Below, one piece after another: positions 57,360-64,000 of a stretch of 64,000 nucleotides of DNA (positions within the stretch are counted from its first letter, which is position 1; every line of letters begins with the position of its first letter). The stretch is taken from positions 9,362,001 through 9,426,000 of the forward strand of contig NC_068974.1 in assembly GCF_016808095.1 (NCBI RefSeq). The letters are read 5' to 3'. Under the pieces are notes generated by a model that worked only from the letters and a program-made list of their open reading frames with translations, ran no database searches and was not told the DNA's origin. The DNA is from Vigna angularis (taxonomy: Eukaryota; Streptophyta; Magnoliopsida; Fabales; Fabaceae). Both the position numbers and the translations under genes were made by a program.

Positions 57360-59942
57360 ATAACATTTGATATGCCAAACGTCGAGAGCTTAAGGAATAG
57401 GTGTTTATCTGCAATTGCAGAACGATTTCGAGGGTTTACGACAAAATTGACGTCTAGATATATATTTGGACCAAAAAGTGATGAAAATCCATGTTCCAAA
57501 TATTCAGCAATTGACGAAGAAACATGGCGTCAGTTTGTAGAGCTTCGTTCTTCTGAGGCGTGGCAGGTAAGTGCAGTAAAATCATTCAATTCATCCTTCA
57601 TAATTCTCTACCATGACAATTGTTTAATTTTGTCACAGGAAAAAAGGTCAAAAGCACAGGGAATAAGCGCTCAGAATAAAAATCCACACCTACTGTCTCA
57701 TGGTGGATATAGGAAGCTTGAAGAGAAAATAATGAAGCAAAAGTCAGATAGTAGACTTCCACTTTCTGAGGGTGATGACCCTCTTCCTCCTCCTTCACCA
57801 CCATCTCGGCACGACAAGTGGAAGTTAGCCCGTATGAGACCATCGGGCTCCTACACTTCCGAGTCTGCCAGAGAAATATCTGAAAGAATTGTAAGATGTC
57901 ATTTCTTATTATATTACATGAATTTTGTTATATATCTAACATGTATATTAAAAATCCTTTGAACTTTTGTTATGTGACAGGACTCCTTGGTTGAGCAGAG
58001 CTCCCAAGGTCAATTCACACAAGAAGGTCGTCAAGATATTCTTGCCACAACTATTGGACGATCTGAGCACCCAGGACGGGTGCGTGCTGCTGGGACTGGC
58101 ATAGGCATATGACATTTTTTTTTGTCTTCCTCGCGTCCATATTCATACGAAAAGATGAAGGACGAAATAAGAAAAGAGATGACGCAGGAGATCACAAAGA
58201 AGGTTCGAGCAAAGTTATATGATGAAGTTGCTGAAATGGTTGCGCGCCAGTTCCAGCAGCATTATGAGGATTATGGCAATCGTCCTCCACCATCTCCTGT
58301 AGCGGAACATGTTGTGCCCCCTACAGGTAAGGTTATTTTTTTTTGCTTACTAATTTACTTTTTGCATAAACTAACATTTAATTTGACAAGTAGAAGCGGT
58401 AAAGGAAGTTGCTCAGTTGCTGGTGCCCTAGGGGACGACATGGATGACACTCGTCCATGTGAGTTATATATTCTCTCTGATACTGGGACCATGCTAGTGG
58501 CTCGTGGTACAGTGTATGAGACAGCCACTGTAGTGCATGGTGTACAGCTTGCAGAAGATGAGGTCAAGGTCACGGTCGATGAAGTTGTCATAGCGGATGT
58601 CGTTCTTCCTGTGCCTACAGATGAGTTCTTCACTGTGGAAGAAGCATTTAGGTCCTTTGTTGCCTGGCCTAGACATTTGGTTGGTCATGTATCTAATCCC
58701 CCGGTAAACACTCATACTATATACTTTCTCAATTTTAATATTTACTTCTAATTGACGTTATAACAACCATTTTAGCATTTAACAGCAGATAGGTCAAGAG
58801 GGAAGTCCTAGACCGAAGAAGACTCATTTATCTGAGGATGACCCTCTTGGTGCGTTAGACGAGCTTGCTAAACTCATTTCAGAGGTACCGATGAATGTAC
58901 ATTGGGATTCTACTACATTTGGAAGAGAAGCTCATATCCCATTGTACTTGCATCAGCAAGATGTTAGGGAGCTTGCGTCGGGGAGAGATGAAATTAATAT
59001 TACAGTCATTCAGTTGTGGATGATGTAAGTTTATGAAAACTTTTATATATACACGTATTTTATCAACTTACTTATATCATATTATTTCTTCATTTTAGGT
59101 ATCTGTTTGATGTTAGTAACAAGAAGGGGTTCAACGATGTATATGGGTTCATTGACCCTTCTATGACTCATGAAAGAAATAAATTTGATGATATCCAGAG
59201 ATACATCACCACCTGCTTTGGAACGGGGAAGGAGATATATTTTCTTCCTTATATACATGGGTAAGTGAAGTTTGTTAACTTCAACACATTCATTTATTAA
59301 TTTTGGTATATCATTCATAAGTTATTACCAATTTCAGGTGTCATTGGCAGCTACTTGTGATCTCCATACCGGAGAACACGGCTGTTTGGTTTTGTTCATT
59401 GCATAAGTCTCCTCCCAGCCCTCTTAGACATGCAGTAGATTGGTAAGAATCTCAATGTGTGGTCCTTTTTTTATATAAATGTATGCTAAAAGAATTTTTT
59501 TTAATAGTTCCCTTGCAGCACATATGATGTTATCTGGGAGATCTACTGCTACAGCTAAAAAGCTTGCATGGGTTTCTCTTAAGGTTTGGTATTTTAGTCC
59601 ATACTTTGTTACATTTGCTTCCATTCAAATGATGTTACTTAACATTTTATAATTATGATGATATATTGTAGTGTAATAGACAAATGGGGTCATACGAATG
59701 TGGTTACTACGTTATGTTTTGGATGATGACCATCATCCGTGCACATTACACCAGTGGATGGGAAACGGTAATATTTAGGTTTGAATTTTATGTTCTCCAT
59801 ATTTGAATTTCATATACACTAATTGAAATCATTGTACTTTATGCAGAGATTTAATAGGACTGCTTCAATTCCAGACAAGTCAATCCAACTTGTGAGGAAA
59901 ACACTTGCTAAATATGTAATTCATTTATATAATAGTATGTAG
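57360..59942 (+). pseudogene. CACTA D second gene: Transposase_24, coiled coil and Ulp1-like C48 peptidase
   Basis: Start ATG 57372. Exons by splice signals are about 57360-57567, 57640-57891, 57981-58325, 58396-58703, 58787-59024, 59098-59261, 59338-59443, 59509-59584, 59674-59768 and 59847-59942. Domain order: Transposase_24 (TWRQFVELRSSEAW, LLSHGGYRKLEEKI, QGQFTQEGRQDIL, IGRSEHPGRV), coiled coil (KDEIRKEMTQEITKKVRAKL), a linker with SFVAWPRHLV, and a C-terminal C48 peptidase-like domain with HWQLLVI (His), WFCSLHKS (Cys-Ser where the catalytic Asp is expected) and QMGSYECGYYVMFW (Gln and Cys). A TGA at about 58111 interrupts it, so it is probably not translated whole. Role in transposition is unproven. 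Confidence 0.85.
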
Positions 59943-60151
59943 TAGATTTTAGGATATACTAATTTTAAGTTTATGTTTCTAAGTTGTTTTATGTTTTTCT
60001 ACATTACTATATATTCAACATGTACATTGCATTGATTTATGCTTGGTCCCTTGATTTATGATTACATTGGATTGATTTACTCTTCTAAGAATTTGATTTA
60101 TGATTTCATTCAATATATTTATGTTTTAATATAGACTTCATTTAAAATATA

Positions 60152-60232
60152 TGTTTCTGCAACATTCTGGACTGTTCTGGTTATAAAAAAATATGCAGGT
60201 CTGTTTTTGTGGTTGGGAATGTTGCAGAAACA
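60152..60232. repeat. perfect 16-bp inverted repeat (hairpin)
   Basis: TGTTTCTGCAACATTC (60152-60167) and its reverse complement (60217-60232) flank a 49-bp loop, inside element D between the gene end and the right subterminal array. It could form an RNA hairpin in the 3' region of the D transcript. Confidence 0.85.
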
Positions 60233-60753
60233 GACACCATTTTAAAAAAAAAACGTACTTATATGCCTCGGTTCTAGTCAAAACCGATGTCGAAAGACCC
60301 CTTACGGCCTCGGTTATGGTCAAACCCGAAGCAGAATGTGTAGCGGAGGAGAAAAAAAAATGAATCTACTGCCTCGGTTTGGGCCACAACCGAGGCAGTA
60401 AAGTGGTACTTTATGCCTCGGTTAGGAACAACCGAAGCCTAATGTTCTACGAAAAAAATAAATTAAAAAACGTTAAACTTTTATGCTTCGGTTAGAGATG
60501 AACCGAGGCAGTAGGGTTGGAGTTTATGCCTCGGTTCACAACCGAGACCAAAAGTGTTAGACTTTTTACCTCGGCTGAATATGGCTCGGTTCAGAAACTG
60601 CTGCCTATATACAAAAATAACCGCTGTCGTTTCCCCTGACTATACTAGTGCCTCGAGAAAGTTAAACCAGGATTACAGTAAATTGCAGAAGCAGGCGCAA
60701 TTATATAAGCCTATATGTTGTTAATTGTCACCCTATAGGTGGTGATGATGATG

Positions 60754-60754
<1 letters not shown>

Positions 60755-60811
<57 letters not shown>
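60755..60811 (+). repeat. TA microsatellite
   Basis: About 28 TA units. Confidence 0.97.
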
Positions 60812-60815
<4 letters not shown>

Positions 60816-61374
60816 TTTGATTTGTATGGATGTTGGTGATTGATTAAATTGTAGTAGTATCTGGTTTTGCAAGGAAGATGGAGACATGAAGAGGAAGCAT
60901 TTAGGAGTAGCAGAAAGTAGGTACGGGAGTGGGTAGTTTATGATGATAATATGAAATTGGAATTCCAGTTGATGTTTTTTAGGTTAGTTTGGGTTGGGTA
61001 TTTGTACGAAGAAGAGGTAGCATGACACTGCATTTATTAAAAGGAAAAATGGAATTGTGAATTTTATTGAGCATGAAAATGGCATTACAGAGGTCCCGTA
61101 ATTCAACTTTCTCTGGTGGCATTAATTAGTTGGTATTAAGTGTCATTTAAAACCTCATCCACTCGTCAATGCTTCATAGGATTAGGTTGGAAAAAGAAAA
61201 AGAAACATCAGCAGGAAAACATCCAATTCTTCTAAATAAGGATCTTCTTAAAAGGATGACGGATGTTGAATTCGTAGGTCATCCATTTAAGAATTCAACG
61301 TATATTCACATTCGTTTACATGTTATAAAAGGGTAAAAAAATAATGGGGAGGTGGAGAGAGCATTGTGTAGTGG

Positions 61375-61457
61375 TGGAGGAAGTAACACCATCTTATTAT
61401 TTAATTCTTATATGTAGACCTATTTGAATCTTAATAAATCATGTCATTATATTATAA
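61375..61457 (+). repeat. 83-bp direct repeat, inner copy
   Basis: TGGAGGAAGTAACACC...AAATCATGTCATTATATTATAA matches 63714-63797 with about five differences. It sits immediately inside the inner edge of the right arm; the left arm has only the outer copy (4999-5082, inverted). Confidence 0.9.
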
Positions 61458-61463
61458 AACTCG

Positions 61464-63824
61464 TCCTTGTTGATTTGTGAGAAGTGTTGCACAATGACAT
61501 TATGAATAAGTGGATTTCTCAAATATTCTTTTTGACTATTTGAAAGATTGAAAAATAAGGATTTCGTTGTTTCAAATACTTTTTTATATCGGTTGTGTGT
61601 TTAACCAATATAAAAAGTAACAATTTTTACATTGTCATATGTAACAAACATTTTTTTAATTGATATAAAAAAATTATATATATTTGTAACGAATCAATTT
61701 TACATATTTATGTATATCTTTTTATATTTTAGTAAGTTTATTTTATTTTTTCACATTTTATCTTTTATACTTTTACAAAAATCTATTATTTATATTTTGT
61801 TAAATATATTAACTTTTCTAAACCTATTTATAGGATTGATTCTATTCAAAATTTAATTAGAAACTTAAAAATATTTATTATTTTTTAATCTTTTATTATT
61901 TTTTAATAAGCATACAAATCAACATCGGAGTTTAACATTATTTTAGAGTTACATTTATTTAGATTTGAATTAAAAAAATTGTAATTTTTTTATTTAAAAA
62001 AAATTATAATTAAATGAGCTAGTGAACCAACCTGTTTAACTCATCAACCCGTGGTGGGTCAAGCCGAGTTTAAATTTTTTCACATAAATGAACTAGGTTG
62101 GGTTGACTCACTAAGTAACCAACCTGTGGTGAACCGGGTCGAGTCGAGTCGGATTACCTATTTTAACAACTCTAAATAACATAGAATTATAGACTTTTAG
62201 GATTGTTGATATACTTTCATATGCCATAAACAAATTTCAATCAAGTTTACTAGACACACCGAACGGTCAAGGACCGTTCAGTACCGAACGTACAATTTTA
62301 TAGTGGAAATTTCATACCGGAATCATTTATATTCAAACTCATTTCTCAACATATAACTTCAAAATTTCATATCTTCATATCATAGTAAATTTCATATAAT
62401 TCATACATCAGAACATAGCAACCATCATATTTCATATAGTCAAATATCTCAACAATTCATGCTTCATTTAATTTAACAAATCAACGAACGTTCATACAGA
62501 ACAACATTAAATTAAATAAATTTCTCTTACCTCTGATCATGAACGAACGTCCTAAAGACAGAAGTACGATTCGTCCGACTACAAATCTTTTCTACCCTTA
62601 CGCTCCACAATTCTTCAAACTAAACCAAACAACAGAAAACCAAAAATGACTCAGACAAGATGACAACATCCAGAACTTGGTTTTTTGTTCGAACACGATT
62701 TTAAACATTTTGTTGCGCAATACCAATTCCTACAATCACGTACATAAAGAGTTATGAAAACACTATTCAACTCCCCTTCTAGTATTTTTCCACAACTTCA
62801 ATAGGAACATGAATTATGGTGTGTTCACTAAAAATGTTGTTTGAAGCTTATATAGAATATTTTTTGGTCCCATTTTTCTGGTGCAGATTGGTGGCAGTGT
62901 GGTGCTTCAAAAACTCGTTTGGAAGGCTAGTTTTCGAGTGATAGAATGTGGGTAAAAGGGAGCTTGAAGTCTTCAACATGGTGCAGTAACCAAATGGGTT
63001 GAAAGTTTAGTAGAAGTTTTTTTTGGCTGGTGCAACGACTTCAACGAAAAATGACGCTAGTTATATCATGTTCATGCATAACAGTGGAGATGTTAATACA
63101 ATCTCTTTATATAATTTGTATGTATGGAATTCACAAAACTTACTTATTTTAAAATAAGTTCACTATTTTCAAGGATGATAAAGTGATACATGAAAAATAT
63201 GGTAGGTGAAAATTAAGCATGAATACCAATATACAATTATGTTTTTTTTTCTCTAATGTTTATCATTGAATAATATTATTATTTTATGTTGAACATTTTG
63301 TTATATCAAAACATGCTTACTGTTTATTTTATAATATTCAGTTTTAGTTGCAAACAATTTGATTGTGTGTTTCATATATTAAAGAATTTTTATCATGATC
63401 AAATAAAATATAAATAATACCGAAAAAAATTATTTGCTTTGTATTTTCGACGATTTGGAAACACCCATTAGTATCCGCGGTTTCCCAAACTCTTGTAGGT
63501 TTCAGCGGTTTTATAAACTTTTGAAAGTTTAAATGCTTTCTACAAAATCCTAGTTAATTCCAGTAAATTTCGCAAGCCCCTGCAAATACTGACAATTGTA
63601 TCAAAACCTCAACAAATAGCATAGATTAGAGTGAGGAACACTCTTTTTCGCAACGATTTTTGTAACCACAATATTTGTATTTTTGTAGTGTGGTACAATT
63701 ATATCATTTAATATGGAGGGAGTAACACCATCTTATTATTTAATCCTTATATCTAGACCTATTTGAATCTTAATAAATCATGTGATTATATTATAATAAT
63801 AGATCAAGTAGATTAAATAAATAA

Positions 63825-63867
<43 letters not shown>

Positions 63868-64000
63868 TATAATAAATATATTAGAGCGTTCTTACAATAA
63901 ATAGGAAAATTTATACTTAATGTAATGGATAAATATTTTATTTTTAACAATTTCAGTAACAATGAATATAAAACAATTAAGTGAGTAAGTTAAAGTAAAT
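61464..64000 (-). repeat. large inverted repeat, right arm (continues past window)
   Basis: Reverse complement of 4800-7332. It includes an identical 74-codon ORF (61632-61856, versus 6940-7164), the hAT-like terminus (62010-62170), the LTR-like block (62240-62740), the CACTA-type terminus ending at 63690 and the longer TA tract (63823-63862). The last base of the window still pairs (64000 with 4800), so the arm extends further. Confidence 0.95.

Larger units (their letters stand above)
55637..60650 (+). mobile_element. CACTA element D, complete ends
   Basis: Left end CACTAGTAAAAATTGGGGAT at 55637; right end, inverted, CACTAGTATAGTCAGGGGAA ending at 60650. TSD CCT at 55634-55636 and 60651-60653. 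Subterminal arrays of CCTCGGTT / AACCGAGGC occupy 55660-56215 and 60255-60600. One gene of the Transposase_24/Ulp1 type is present; there is no TNP2 transposase, so it is non-autonomous for cleavage. 5014 bp. Confidence 0.95.
60651..61463. other. spacer beside right arm
   Basis: Contains (TA)n at 60755-60811 and, at 61375-61457, an 83-bp copy of the right-arm segment 63714-63797. No gene seen. Confidence 0.6.

Overview
This is plant nuclear DNA, most likely from a phaseoloid legume of the Vigna/Phaseolus/soybean group (inferred from the chalcone synthase protein and the repeat types). There are no bacterial features. Only one gene looks intact and host-owned: a 389-codon chalcone synthase (CHS) at 3131-4300 (+), without the intron normally found at its Cys60 codon. 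Almost everything else is nested transposable-element DNA, mostly decayed.

Layout: 1-2800 is CHS upstream DNA, with a 145-bp degenerate direct repeat on both sides of a broken CACTA element. 2866-4300 is the CHS promoter and gene. 4800-7332 is one arm of a large inverted repeat; the other arm is 61464-64000, and the palindrome runs off the window end. The roughly 54-kb spacer holds: CACTA element A (7731-11200, minus-strand transposase remnants); an LTR with a tRNA-Asp primer site (11484-12617); a nearly complete Ty1/copia element (13837-18587); a 373-bp CT/TA microsatellite; a complete CACTA element C (19471-23414, TSD ATA) carrying part of a class III HD-ZIP gene; an LTR-like block with 35-bp tandem repeats (24240-26630); a possible hAT-type element (27516-29173); CACTA B (29180-31890 and 39862-40080) split by a rearranged Ty3/gypsy element (31891-39861) that carries an antisense WUSCHEL/WOX-like homeobox gene; a CACTA E end with 116-bp tandem repeats (40754-41777); a Tat-like gypsy fragment on the minus strand, itself split by a gag-only copia-type element (41922-45742, TSD AAATC) and by an Athila-like gypsy element (47011-54702, TSD [A/G]GAGT); and CACTA D (55637-60650, TSD CCT) with a Transposase_24/Ulp1-type gene.

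The most interesting points are: (1) a spliced WOX-like gene with its own TATA box on the antisense strand of a pol-less gypsy retroelement; (2) capture of two exons plus the intron of an HD-ZIP III gene by a CACTA element; (3) a near-identical inverted repeat whose symmetry predicts an opposite-strand CHS copy just beyond the right edge, an arrangement that could produce double-stranded CHS RNA; (4) a tail-to-head LTR palindrome flanked by a perfect 111-bp target duplication. All family names come from motif recognition by eye; no database search was run.
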